From Phycisphaerae bacterium (GTDB taxonomy: Bacteria > Planctomycetota > Phycisphaerae > Phycisphaerales > UBA1924): a stretch of 49,482 nt of DNA. Below the pieces are notes generated by a model. The model did no database searches. It worked only from the letters and a program-made list of their open reading frames with translations, and had not been told where the DNA came from. Both the position numbers and the translations under genes were made by a program. Positions 39,594 through 47,661 of this stretch are shown one piece after another. The DNA lies in NCBI GenBank assembly GCA_030426395.1, contig JAUHYE010000011.1, forward strand, positions 1-49,482, given 5' to 3'. The stretch's first letter is position 1. Every line of letters begins with the position of its first letter.

Positions 39594-41528
39594 TCAGCCG
39601 CCGTCCGGTGCTTGCTCGCGGGCGTTCCACTCGGCCTCGGCGGCCTCGAGCATCGCGACGATGCGCTCGACCTCGTCCGGCCGGGCCGCACGCTCCTGTG
39701 GGGTCACCTCGGCGTAGGGCCCGACGTAGACGACCTCGCCCCCGGTGAGCGCCTCGCGCATCGTCAGGCCGCCCACGGTGCGCGTCGGGTCGGCGCCGGC
39801 GTCCAGCAGCACGCCCACGATGTCGGCCTCGAGCGCGAGCGCGGCGTACCAGAGCACCGTGCGGCCGTCGCTGTCGGGCGCATCGGGCCGGCCGCCCGCC
39901 GCGATCAGGCTTCGGACGATCGCCGGGCTGCCCGAGCGCACCGCGTCGTACATCTGGCCGTCCACCGGCTCGGCCCCGGCGTCCAGCAGCGCGTCCACGC
40001 ACGGCGCGCAGCGCTTCCAGATCGCCTGCGTGACCGGGTGGGTGTACCAGTGGCGCATTGAGGGCATGTCCGCCTCGGCCAGCGAACGCGTCAGCCCGAG
40101 GTCGTGCGGCGGGTGGCGGTTCCACGCCAGCCCGTCGGTGGTGATGGCGGCCTCGAACAGCGACTCGGCGGTCGAGCGGCCCGGGTCGGCCGAGGTATCG
40201 AAGAGCATGGCCAGCAGCTCGGTGTCGCAGGCCTCGATGGCGCCCGTCGCGGCGGGCAGGCGGTTGTATCGCAGCCAGCTCTCGTCGGCGAGCACGACGC
40301 GGATGATGTCCATGCTGGTGTGCGGCAGCCACGAGCCGTCGACGTAGCCGCCGCGGACCAGCCGCGTCTGGCGGCCGAGCATCTCGAAGGTTTCCAGATT
40401 CCGGTCGAGCATCGCCAGGCGCAGCGGCGTGTCGGTCGCGGAGTAGGCCATCGGCGCCGCGCCCGCGTCGAGCAGGGCGCGCACGGCCGGGGCGTGGCCG
40501 CGGGCCGCCGCCCAGTAGAGCGGCGTCGTGAATTCGGTGCGGTAGTGCCAACCGGCGAGATTGGGGAATTGCTGGTCGACGCTCTCGCCCGCCGCGAGCA
40601 ATTGCTCGATCCGCTGGACGTCCCCCACCGCCGCGGCGTGGTGCATGGGTGGCGGGCGGTCGACGGCCATCCATCGCTGCACGAAGAGCACGGCGCTCGC
40701 GGCGACGACCAGGAGCAACGCGAGCGAAGCGCCGAGCGCGGGCGCGCGGGCGGTGAGCACTTCGGTGATCGCCGTGCATTCGTGCAGGTCCCGACCGCAC
40801 TCGGGGCACGGCGCGCCATCGGGAAGCCCCGCCACGGAGTGCCCGCAGGCGGTGCAGCGTTGCTTCTTCCTGCGGCGCCGGCGACGCAGCGGCCGCAGGG
40901 CGAAGAGCGGCGACAGCACGACGAACCAGATGGCGGCGAGCACGACGGTGTTGGCGAGCAGCCCCACCGGGAGCGGGCGGATGGGAACGACCGCCGCCGT
41001 CCTGCTGAGCGGCCACGGCGCGATGGCGATCCCTTCGTGCCCGGCCACGGGGCCGTGGGGCATCGGCCACTCCATCGCGATCGCCGGCACGCCCCCGCGC
41101 ACGAACTCGCCGGGCAGGGCGTACTCCGCGGGTCCCGAGCCGCGCACGGCGTGCACACAGCGCAGCGGCCAGCCCGCCGAGACTTCCCACGCGACGTCCA
41201 GCGTCCGCTGCCGAGCGGGCGCGAACGGCCCGGGCTGGTCGGCGAGCCCATGGCCGATGCTCCACGCCGGGAGCTTCGCGGGCGCGGCGGCGTCCGGCGG
41301 CGCATCGCGAAGACCCAGCGCGGCGAACGTGCGCCAGGTCAGCGTCCTGTCGCGGCCGGTCTCGACCAGCCACCCACGCTCCTCGGCCCGCGTGCTCCCG
41401 GGCACGCCCGTGAGAACCGTGTCGGGCCATCCCCTGCGATCCACCAGAGCACCCGCCCACGCGACGAGCACGCTGGTGCACAGGCCGAGAGCGAGGAACA
41501 GGATGAGCACGTACGCCACACGACGCAT
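39594..41528 (-). CDS. membrane ankyrin-repeat protein with zinc ribbon, copy 2
   Basis: A 644-residue paralog with identical layout: MRRVAYVLILFLALGLCTSV helix, outside domain, helix 2, RRRRRRKKQR, zinc ribbon CTACGHSV...CPECGRDL, helix 3, ankyrins (MHHAAAVGDVQRIEQLLAAGESVD, TTPLYWAAARGHAPAVRALLDAGA, RTVLWYAALALEADIVGVLLDAGADP). The two copies are near-identical at the N-terminus (VLVAWAGALVDR) and differ most in the middle ankyrins. ATG 41528 starts the conserved MRRVA; the open frame upstream lies in the divergent gene. 34 bp separate it from that gene. Confidence 0.82.
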   Translation of the reverse strand: MRRVAYVLILFLALGLCTSVLVAWAGALVDRRGWPDTVLTGVPGSTRAEERGWLVETGRDRTLTWRTFAALGLRDAPPDAAAPAKLPAWSIGHGLADQPGPFAPARQRTLDVAWEVSAGWPLRCVHAVRGSGPAEYALPGEFVRGGVPAIAMEWPMPHGPVAGHEGIAIAPWPLSRTAAVVPIRPLPVGLLANTVVLAAIWFVVLSPLFALRPLRRRRRRKKQRCTACGHSVAGLPDGAPCPECGRDLHECTAITEVLTARAPALGASLALLLVVAASAVLFVQRWMAVDRPPPMHHAAAVGDVQRIEQLLAAGESVDQQFPNLAGWHYRTEFTTPLYWAAARGHAPAVRALLDAGAAPMAYSATDTPLRLAMLDRNLETFEMLGRQTRLVRGGYVDGSWLPHTSMDIIRVVLADESWLRYNRLPAATGAIEACDTELLAMLFDTSADPGRSTAESLFEAAITTDGLAWNRHPPHDLGLTRSLAEADMPSMRHWYTHPVTQAIWKRCAPCVDALLDAGAEPVDGQMYDAVRSGSPAIVRSLIAAGGRPDAPDSDGRTVLWYAALALEADIVGVLLDAGADPTRTVGGLTMREALTGGEVVYVGPYAEVTPQERAARPDEVERIVAMLEAAEAEWNAREQAPDGG

Positions 41529-41562
41529 GGCCGATGTTAGCGGCTCTCGGGTACCATCCCCG

Positions 41563-42288
41563 ATGCCCGACGATCGCGAAACCCGCCGCCGCCTGCGATC
41601 GGTCGAGCTGCGCAGCGAGGACGTGGTCCTCATCCGGGTGCTCCTGGGGATCACGCTGCGCGTGGTCGGGGCCGTGCTGTGCGTGCTCGGCGTTTCCGCC
41701 GTCGTGACGATCAGCGGCTATGTTGTGCAGCCGGGTTGGGGCCGGCCATCGACCGTTGAGATCGTCGGCCTCTATGGAGACCCCGCGATCAGGATCTTCG
41801 CGGGTTTGTGTGCCGTCTTCATGGCCGGTCCGCTTGCCCGCCGTCTCGTGCCCGCTCGCGTGCCCACGCCCCACTGCCCGGCCTGCGGCTACCAGCTCAC
41901 CACCCTCGACGACGGCCGCTGCACCGAATGCGCGTACGAGCTGACGCCAGCGCGCGAAGGGCCGATGTCCTCGACCGACCGCGTGCTGTTCACGCGCAGC
42001 CTGGTCGCCACGGCCATCCGCATCGCCGGCATCGTGGTCGTCGTTTGGGGCGTGGGACGCTTCGCGCTCTTGGGCTTGACCAAGTACCTGTTCTTCACGC
42101 CGTCGCTGGCCGAGCAGTACAGGGCCGACCGGGAGTTGTTGTGGGCGGTGGTGCTGATTGGGCTAGGCCTGGCGACCTACGGGCTGGCCGAATGGCTCGC
42201 GCGGGTCGCATTGTTCGGCGTCGGGCGCAAGAAAAGGGGACCCGCGTTCAACGACGCGGGTCCCCAAGATGATCAGGATCTGTATTGA
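41563..42288 (+). CDS. zinc-ribbon membrane protein, unknown function
   Basis: A 241-residue protein with two hydrophobic helices (about 24-52 and 76-94), a zinc ribbon CPACGYQLTTLDDGRCTECAYEL (about 105-127) and two more helices (about 148-168, 190-212). The ribbon is of the same CxxC...CxxC style as in the two ankyrin proteins on the opposite strand, which suggests a common origin of this module. Start ATG 41563. The last 18 or so codons overlap the terminator hairpin of the convergent gene, so the C-terminal sequence (KRGPAFNDAGPQDDQDLY) may be of little functional weight. Confidence 0.75.
   Translation: MPDDRETRRRLRSVELRSEDVVLIRVLLGITLRVVGAVLCVLGVSAVVTISGYVVQPGWGRPSTVEIVGLYGDPAIRIFAGLCAVFMAGPLARRLVPARVPTPHCPACGYQLTTLDDGRCTECAYELTPAREGPMSSTDRVLFTRSLVATAIRIAGIVVVVWGVGRFALLGLTKYLFFTPSLAEQYRADRELLWAVVLIGLGLATYGLAEWLARVALFGVGRKKRGPAFNDAGPQDDQDLY
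42231..42265 (-). terminator. intrinsic terminator of the dockerin gene inside the convergent gene
   Basis: Perfect 12-bp arms GGGGACCCGCGT (42236-42247) and ACGCGGGTCCCC (42254-42265) with a 6-nt loop. Read on the minus strand it is followed by TTTTCTT (42235-42229), the hallmark of a rho-independent terminator, and it lies 44 bp after the stop of the minus-strand gene. It also sits within the last coding codons of the plus-strand gene. Confidence 0.85.
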
Positions 42289-42309
42289 TCCGTGGAGCCG
42301 GGGGGAGCT

Positions 42310-43236
42310 TTACTCGCAGCCCGCGTCGAACGCGTTCTGGAAGCAGAGGAAATCGAACAGGGTGAGGCTGCCGTCCTCGTCACAGTCGGCCGCCAGATCG
42401 CCCGCGTCGAAGGCGTTCTGGAAGGCCAGGAAGTCGAAGATGGTCAGGTCGCCGTCGCCGTCGAAGTCGGCGTAGCAGCCGGGCTCGCCGCCCGTGAAGG
42501 CGATGCTGCGGAAGGTGACGGTCGAGAACTCGAGGTTGGCCGCGCCGGTGGCGGTGTCGATGGTGTACAGCCCGCCGCCCTGCTCGCGGGCGCCCCACAG
42601 CGTGCCGCTGCCGTCGAAGGACAGGTCGTTGAACCAGTTGCGGACACCGGGGGAAGTCGCGTTGCCGATGAACTCGGCGGTAGCAGTCGCCAGGTCGATC
42701 TTGAACAGCGAGGCGGCGTCGATATCGGTGGCCCAGCCCACGCCGTCGGCGTCGATGGCGAAACCGGTGATCTGGTCCATGTTGGGTGCCGAGAGGCCGC
42801 CGACGAGCGAAACCATGCCCGTGCCGCGATCGGTCTTATACAGGGCGTTGTCGCGCAGGGTGTAAAGAACGTCACCCACCGAGTCGTAGGCGGTCGAGCG
42901 GAAGTTCCAGTTCTCGCCGGTATCGCCAACGACCGAACCGGCACCCGTGGTCTCGTCGAGCAGGAAGAGACGATCGCTCTCGGCGTCGTTGAACCCGTCG
43001 ATCATGTACAGGTCGCCGTTGTTGTCGAAGTCCATGCCGCTGAAGATGGCCTGGGCCCCGGTCACGAAGGTCGAGCTGAGCTCGCCGCCGGTGGCCGGGT
43101 CGAGTTCCATCAGGATCGGCGAGGTCGGGTTGCGCAGGGCGTAAAGCTGCTCCTGGGCCATCGCGCTCGATGCGATCGAGAGACCAAGGGCCGCGGCGCT
43201 GGCGAGCAGACCGGCACGGTTCAGTTCATGAAACAT
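42310..43236 (-). CDS. secreted protein with GC-type dockerin C-terminus
   Basis: A 308-residue exported protein. Signal peptide about 1-27 (SSAMAQ). The body is a beta-propeller-like repeat with LYALRNPTSPILMELDPATG, MDFDNNGDLYMID, DVLYTLRDNALYKTD, ITGFAIDADGVGWATDID, NDLSFDGSGTLWGARE. The C-terminal 55 residues carry two calcium-loop-like repeats: YADFDGDGDLTIFDFLAFQNAF and a second DCDEDGSLTLFDFLCFQNAF, ending GCE, as in the planctomycete GC-type dockerin domains. ATG 43236 has GGAG 7 nt upstream. It is likely displayed on or released from the surface through dockerin-type binding. Confidence 0.85.
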   Translation of the reverse strand: MFHELNRAGLLASAAALGLSIASSAMAQEQLYALRNPTSPILMELDPATGGELSSTFVTGAQAIFSGMDFDNNGDLYMIDGFNDAESDRLFLLDETTGAGSVVGDTGENWNFRSTAYDSVGDVLYTLRDNALYKTDRGTGMVSLVGGLSAPNMDQITGFAIDADGVGWATDIDAASLFKIDLATATAEFIGNATSPGVRNWFNDLSFDGSGTLWGAREQGGGLYTIDTATGAANLEFSTVTFRSIAFTGGEPGCYADFDGDGDLTIFDFLAFQNAFDAGDLAADCDEDGSLTLFDFLCFQNAFDAGCE

Positions 43237-43436
43237 ATCTCATCTCCAAATCTGTGCAGTTCGCCCGGGGCGAGTTCGAACATCCGCCCGGGCTCCGTCC
43301 GAGGATTGAGCCAGCGCACCGCCCCTTCCGGGCCCCCACGCGGCCTCCATCGCCGGCCTGTCGCCGCGCGTACGCCTCCAAGGCCTTGTCTGTTACGTGC
43401 GAAACCGCAAGGTGGGACGCTCGTACCATATCCCGG

Positions 43437-45134
43437 ATGTCCCTCTCCTCGCCTCCAAGCCATCCCGGGCTCGTCCTCGCCGTGTTTGGTGTCCTATTGG
43501 CTGGCTGTGCACAACAGCCAGCGCCGCGACCGGTCCTGCTGGAAACGCCCACGCCGCTGGTCGCCGATGCCGTTTTGGTGTCGCCCATCGACCACGCCAG
43601 TGCGGCTTGGACGGGCAACCCGATAAGCGAGCATCCACCCATTTTGCTTGGCGATGGCCAACGGATCACCACCTCTGTGACGAGCCTGTATCGCCGCCCA
43701 TCCGATTCTCCCCACAGCACTTGGCTGCCGGACCATGGCCAATGGCAGCGCACCGTGGTCATTGATGAGTTGACGACGACCATGCTCGTCGCCGAACTCC
43801 CGTTGAACGCGATGGGGCAGTCGGTCTGGATGGACGGCCGTCCCCTGCCAGCATTCTGGCTTCTGCCCGATCTCTATGACGCGCCGGGACCGTCGGGATC
43901 GCCAATCAACCGGCAATCCGTTAACGGCGATCAGGTGCTCCCGCTGCTCCAAACGGAGTTGTCCGACCCGACCATCCGTTGGCGGGCCGAACTCGCCCTA
44001 GGACGGCTCGGCATCGAGCCACCAGATCCGGCGTGGACCGATCCGTTGCTCGAAGCCTGGGCCGACCAGTCGAAGGCCCGCTGGATCGCTGCCCAACTGC
44101 GCCTGAGAGCGGCCGATCCGCGTGTGGCCAATCGCCTGATCGAAACGCTCACGCGTTGGCTCGTGACACCCGACACAATGCTCCCCGCTTGGCCGACACA
44201 GGCCGACGAGATCAATGATCTTGTGCTCGCTATCCTCCGCCCAGGCGCGAGCGACGAGGCCGTGACACGCACCGTACTCGCCTTCCTCGAGCGACAGCCG
44301 CAGTGGCTCGCGTGGGTGGTGGACGACGCGGGCGGTGTGGTTGGCGGTGCGATCGCCGTGGTCAATCTCTCCCCGACCCCGGCGTTGTTGTCGGTACGAG
44401 CCCCGACCGGCACATGGCAGGCCCATGGCTTGGTTGAGCCCGATGACCTTGCCTTGGTCCCGGTCCCTTCCAGTCCTGCATCCCCATCACCAGCCGTATG
44501 GGAGGTCCGCCTCGGCGGCCGAACACGGGCACTCCCCATCACGACGGATGCGATTGGCCTTACTCCTCCTGGCCTCACTATCGGGCCCTTCTGGCACGAC
44601 TGGTCCCTCGATGGCCTGATCACCGGCACCGGCCAATCGCCTGGCCCGGGCCAGACAGGCTGGATCGGCGGCCTCATCCAGAAGGATCCGCGGCTCGACT
44701 CCGATTCGAGTGGCTGGGTGGTGTATGTTGAGGTACGGCGCCCTCCGTGCGATCTGCCTCGGCCGGGCCAATCCGCCGCGAGCACCGATGCGGTTCGTCT
44801 GAGCTTCGGCCCGACCAACACCCCCCGGGCCGTGGTCATGGTTCGGTGCACGGGCCTGACGACGTTCGACGCCGGTGCGCCCGGTGAAGTCGCCATGCTC
44901 AACACATCGAGCGACCGCTGGGCCTTCACGCTCCCCATCGACCGCGCTTGGTTCGAGCCCGACGGCACCATGCTCATCGGTGCGCAATCGCTCCCCGGGA
45001 ATGGTCCCCGCGCGACCTGGCCGCGTCCGCTGCTTCCCGGACAACAAGCCGGGGGCCGCGTCCGGGTCGATCCCTCGGCGTGGCATCTCCACGCGTCCGT
45101 CGAACGCCAATCCGGGGCGGTTACTTCTCGCTGA
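43437..45134 (+). CDS. large predicted lipoprotein, unknown function
   Basis: A 565-residue protein. ATG 43437 gives a type II signal peptide with lipobox LLAGC (Cys at about 24). The rest is mostly beta-like with many Trp and Pro (WTGNPISEHPPILLGDGQ, TWLPDHGQWQRTVVID, LPAFWLLPDLYDAPG), a helical stretch (about 165-260) that resembles short helical repeats (RWRAELALGRLGIEPPDPAW, AQLRLRAADPRVANRLIE), and further beta segments (GFWHDWSL-like, GWIGGLIQKDPRLDSDS). I recognise no family. Divergent from the dockerin gene across 200 bp in which I see no clear promoter. Its end overlaps the convergent kinase gene by 14 bp. Confidence 0.72.
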   Translation: MSLSSPPSHPGLVLAVFGVLLAGCAQQPAPRPVLLETPTPLVADAVLVSPIDHASAAWTGNPISEHPPILLGDGQRITTSVTSLYRRPSDSPHSTWLPDHGQWQRTVVIDELTTTMLVAELPLNAMGQSVWMDGRPLPAFWLLPDLYDAPGPSGSPINRQSVNGDQVLPLLQTELSDPTIRWRAELALGRLGIEPPDPAWTDPLLEAWADQSKARWIAAQLRLRAADPRVANRLIETLTRWLVTPDTMLPAWPTQADEINDLVLAILRPGASDEAVTRTVLAFLERQPQWLAWVVDDAGGVVGGAIAVVNLSPTPALLSVRAPTGTWQAHGLVEPDDLALVPVPSSPASPSPAVWEVRLGGRTRALPITTDAIGLTPPGLTIGPFWHDWSLDGLITGTGQSPGPGQTGWIGGLIQKDPRLDSDSSGWVVYVEVRRPPCDLPRPGQSAASTDAVRLSFGPTNTPRAVVMVRCTGLTTFDAGAPGEVAMLNTSSDRWAFTLPIDRAWFEPDGTMLIGAQSLPGNGPRATWPRPLLPGQQAGGRVRVDPSAWHLHASVERQSGAVTSR

Positions 45135-46941
45135 CAAGCGGCAGGCTCAGTGTAAAGCTCGCTCCTCGTTCGACCTCATCGAGCACGAGCGCCCCACCCA
45201 TCTGCCTCGCGAGCCCACGACCGAGCGCCAGGCCCAGACCAAGCCCGTTCTCCCGCAATTCGTCCCGCTGCGAGCGATGGAACGCGTCGAAGATCCGTCG
45301 TTGATCCCGTCGCGGCACGCCCGGCCCCCAATCTCGCACAGTGAAGTTGACCATGCCGCCATGGCAACGAGCCGAAACCTCGACCTCGGCCCGATCGGCC
45401 GAATGCCCATACTTGCACGCGTTCTCGATGAGGTTGCCGAGGATCCTCACCGCAGCGTCGGTGTCGACGTCCAGCAGGAGTGGAGCGGCATCACCGTCTA
45501 TGCGTTGGCGTAGCGAGAGCCCACTCTTCGCCAATGCCAACCCCTGTTCGCTCACGGCCCGCTCGACCAATTCGCCCACGGTCGGCCGCTGCGAGTCACC
45601 GTTCCCGTTCCCATTCGATCGACCTAATCGCGCGTACGCCAGCACGTTCTCGATGATCCGCGCCAGCCGTGCCGACTCTTCGCGCAGCGTGCCCACGAAA
45701 CGCTCCCGCCGCTCTCCGTCCCGCGCGGCGTCGCTTGCCAGCAGGTCGGCGTAGAGCCGCACGCTGGTCATTGGCGTTCGTAACTCGTGGGTGACGGCCG
45801 ACACGAAACGCCCGCGCCGTTCGGCCAGGCTGGTCGCCAATCGCAGCACAACGCCGATCGCCACCACCGCCATCAACGCCGCCGCCCAGGTCAGCACGAG
45901 CACCACGCCAAGCGGCGAGGCCAGTTCCTCACGCACAGATCCACTTGCGGGCAGCTCGATCACGGCCGGTATAACCGCGAGCGACCGAGCCTCGGCGGCT
46001 CCGGCTCGCAACGTCGCTCCGGGAACCAAGTCATTCACCTGGGTAAGCAGCCACTGATGAAGCGAAGGCCAATCAAGCCAGACACCCTGGCGAAGCGTTG
46101 TGCTCCCAATACGCACCTCTCGCATCAGCACGAGTTCCTCGCCACCGAGCCACGACGCCGAGAGCGGACCCAGCACAACTTCCGGTTGCTCAACGGCCGT
46201 CTTCGTCTCCGGCATGCGTCGTGACCGGGCCTCTGGCACGCGGCCAATGCTCTCATCCGCAGGCTGCTGATGTCGGGCCGTGTTCTCGAGTTCGGTGAAG
46301 TCCCTGTCGCCCAACATCCCGGCATCAGACCGAGCAGGATCAGAAAACGATCGCTGCTGCAATGGCGCCTCGGCGAGTTGAGCGGCCGCGGCTGTCTCCT
46401 GGCGTGCCCAGCGGTCTGGATCGAGATCCGTTCGTATCTCTGCGCCAGCAGTGAGCCGTTCCGCCTCACCACTTTGGAGCAACTCGGCCAGCATAAGCCG
46501 CAACGCCTCGGCCGCGATCACGTCGTCTGCCGCAACATACTCCGACTCGGCCAGATCACGCAGATTCCCATCGGGCGCTTGGGGGCTTGTCACCTCACCA
46601 TCAGGAGCGATCTCGAAGTGCAACCGCACGAATGGCGGCACGCGCGTCAGCAAGGGGCTGGGCACCAGCACCTCGCCCGGCTCGACGGGCCCGAGCATCG
46701 CGCTGTACGCACGTTCGGCCGCATGGAACGGACGGTAATGGAAGTACGGCCTGGCACTCTCGGCCGCCAGCACCGCCGTGAGCGCGCTATCCATGCGCCA
46801 CAAAGCCAAGCGTGCCGCCTCGTCCTCGCGTCGCTGGCGTTGCAGGTCGAGCGCTTTGTATCCGGCGTAGCCCAACCCCTCGAGTACGGCTAGCGCGCAC
46901 ACCACATAGATGATCCACGGGATGATCCGTCTCGCGCGCAC
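45121..46941 (-). CDS. sensor histidine kinase
   Basis: A 606-residue membrane kinase starting at GTG 46941, directly after the regulator gene. Helix 1 (about 7-30), a large extracytoplasmic domain of about 310 residues with no recognised fold, helix 2 (about 343-372), then HisKA with VTHELRTPMTSVRLYADLL (His385 as phosphoacceptor), a NGNGNG linker and a HATPase domain: LGNLIENACKYGHSA (N box), VRDWGPGVPRRDQRRIFDAF (G1/F boxes), GLGLGLALGRGLAR (G2). I see no HAMP domain between helix 2 and HisKA. The size of the sensor domain and the upstream VIT-VWA gene suggest a surface or envelope signal. Confidence 0.92.
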   Translation of the reverse strand: MRARRIIPWIIYVVCALAVLEGLGYAGYKALDLQRQRREDEAARLALWRMDSALTAVLAAESARPYFHYRPFHAAERAYSAMLGPVEPGEVLVPSPLLTRVPPFVRLHFEIAPDGEVTSPQAPDGNLRDLAESEYVAADDVIAAEALRLMLAELLQSGEAERLTAGAEIRTDLDPDRWARQETAAAAQLAEAPLQQRSFSDPARSDAGMLGDRDFTELENTARHQQPADESIGRVPEARSRRMPETKTAVEQPEVVLGPLSASWLGGEELVLMREVRIGSTTLRQGVWLDWPSLHQWLLTQVNDLVPGATLRAGAAEARSLAVIPAVIELPASGSVREELASPLGVVLVLTWAAALMAVVAIGVVLRLATSLAERRGRFVSAVTHELRTPMTSVRLYADLLASDAARDGERRERFVGTLREESARLARIIENVLAYARLGRSNGNGNGDSQRPTVGELVERAVSEQGLALAKSGLSLRQRIDGDAAPLLLDVDTDAAVRILGNLIENACKYGHSADRAEVEVSARCHGGMVNFTVRDWGPGVPRRDQRRIFDAFHRSQRDELRENGLGLGLALGRGLARQMGGALVLDEVERGASFTLSLPLVSEK

Positions 46942-47661
46942 CTACCCGGCGGCCTCTCCGGCCGAAACCGTCCCTGCCAGCATGTACCCCTTGCCGCGCA
47001 CCGTGACGATGACCTTCGGGTCGGTCGGATCGTCGCCGAGTTGTTCACGCAAACGCGCGACCGCCATGTCGACCGTCCGCGTGCGCATGCCCCGCGGGTC
47101 GAGCCCCCATACACGGCTGAGGAGTTCGTCCCGCGAGATCGCCCGCCCCGCGCTCCCGGCGAGGTACGCCAACAGCGCGGCTTCCTTCTCGGTGATGTGC
47201 GCCGTCGCGTGTCCCTCGCGCGAGACTTCTCGCCGAGCGAGATTGACGCTCAGGCCATCGAGCGTGATCGTCGCGATCGACGCTGGCCGCTCGGGGCTGC
47301 GCCGCAGTACCGCTTCGATGCGCGCCACAAGCTCTTCTGTGCCGAAGGGCTTCACGACATAGTCATCGGCCCCTCCCCGCAGCCCCTTCACACGCTCGTG
47401 GCTCTCACCCCGCGCGGTCAGGAAGATGACCGGCAAGCCGGGCCGCGCCCGGCGGAGTTCGGCCATCACTTCGTGCCCATCCATGCGCGGCATCCGCACG
47501 TCCAGCAGCACCAGGTCGAAGGCCTCTCCCAACGCGCGGGAGAGGCCCTCCTGACCGTCCTTCGCCAGGGCCGCGTCGTACCCGAAGGCGTCGAGGGCCT
47601 CCGCCACCGCCTTGCGTACGCCGGCGTCGTCCTCGACGATGAGCACCCGCGCCCGGGCCAT
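46942..47661 (-). CDS. OmpR-family response regulator
   Basis: A 239-residue regulator. Receiver domain: acidic pair VEDD (10-12), phosphoacceptor Asp54 (LVLLDVRMPRMDG), Thr in FLTARG and Lys104 in VVKPFG. DNA-binding winged helix at about 140-228: ITEKEAALLAYLAGSAGRAISRDELLSRVWG, RTVDMAVARLREQLGDDP, VRGKGYML. ATG 47661 shares its A with the TGA of the VWA gene (TGATG), and it abuts the kinase gene, so the three are translationally linked. Targets are unknown. Confidence 0.95.
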   Translation of the reverse strand: MARARVLIVEDDAGVRKAVAEALDAFGYDAALAKDGQEGLSRALGEAFDLVLLDVRMPRMDGHEVMAELRRARPGLPVIFLTARGESHERVKGLRGGADDYVVKPFGTEELVARIEAVLRRSPERPASIATITLDGLSVNLARREVSREGHATAHITEKEAALLAYLAGSAGRAISRDELLSRVWGLDPRGMRTRTVDMAVARLREQLGDDPTDPKVIVTVRGKGYMLAGTVSAGEAAG

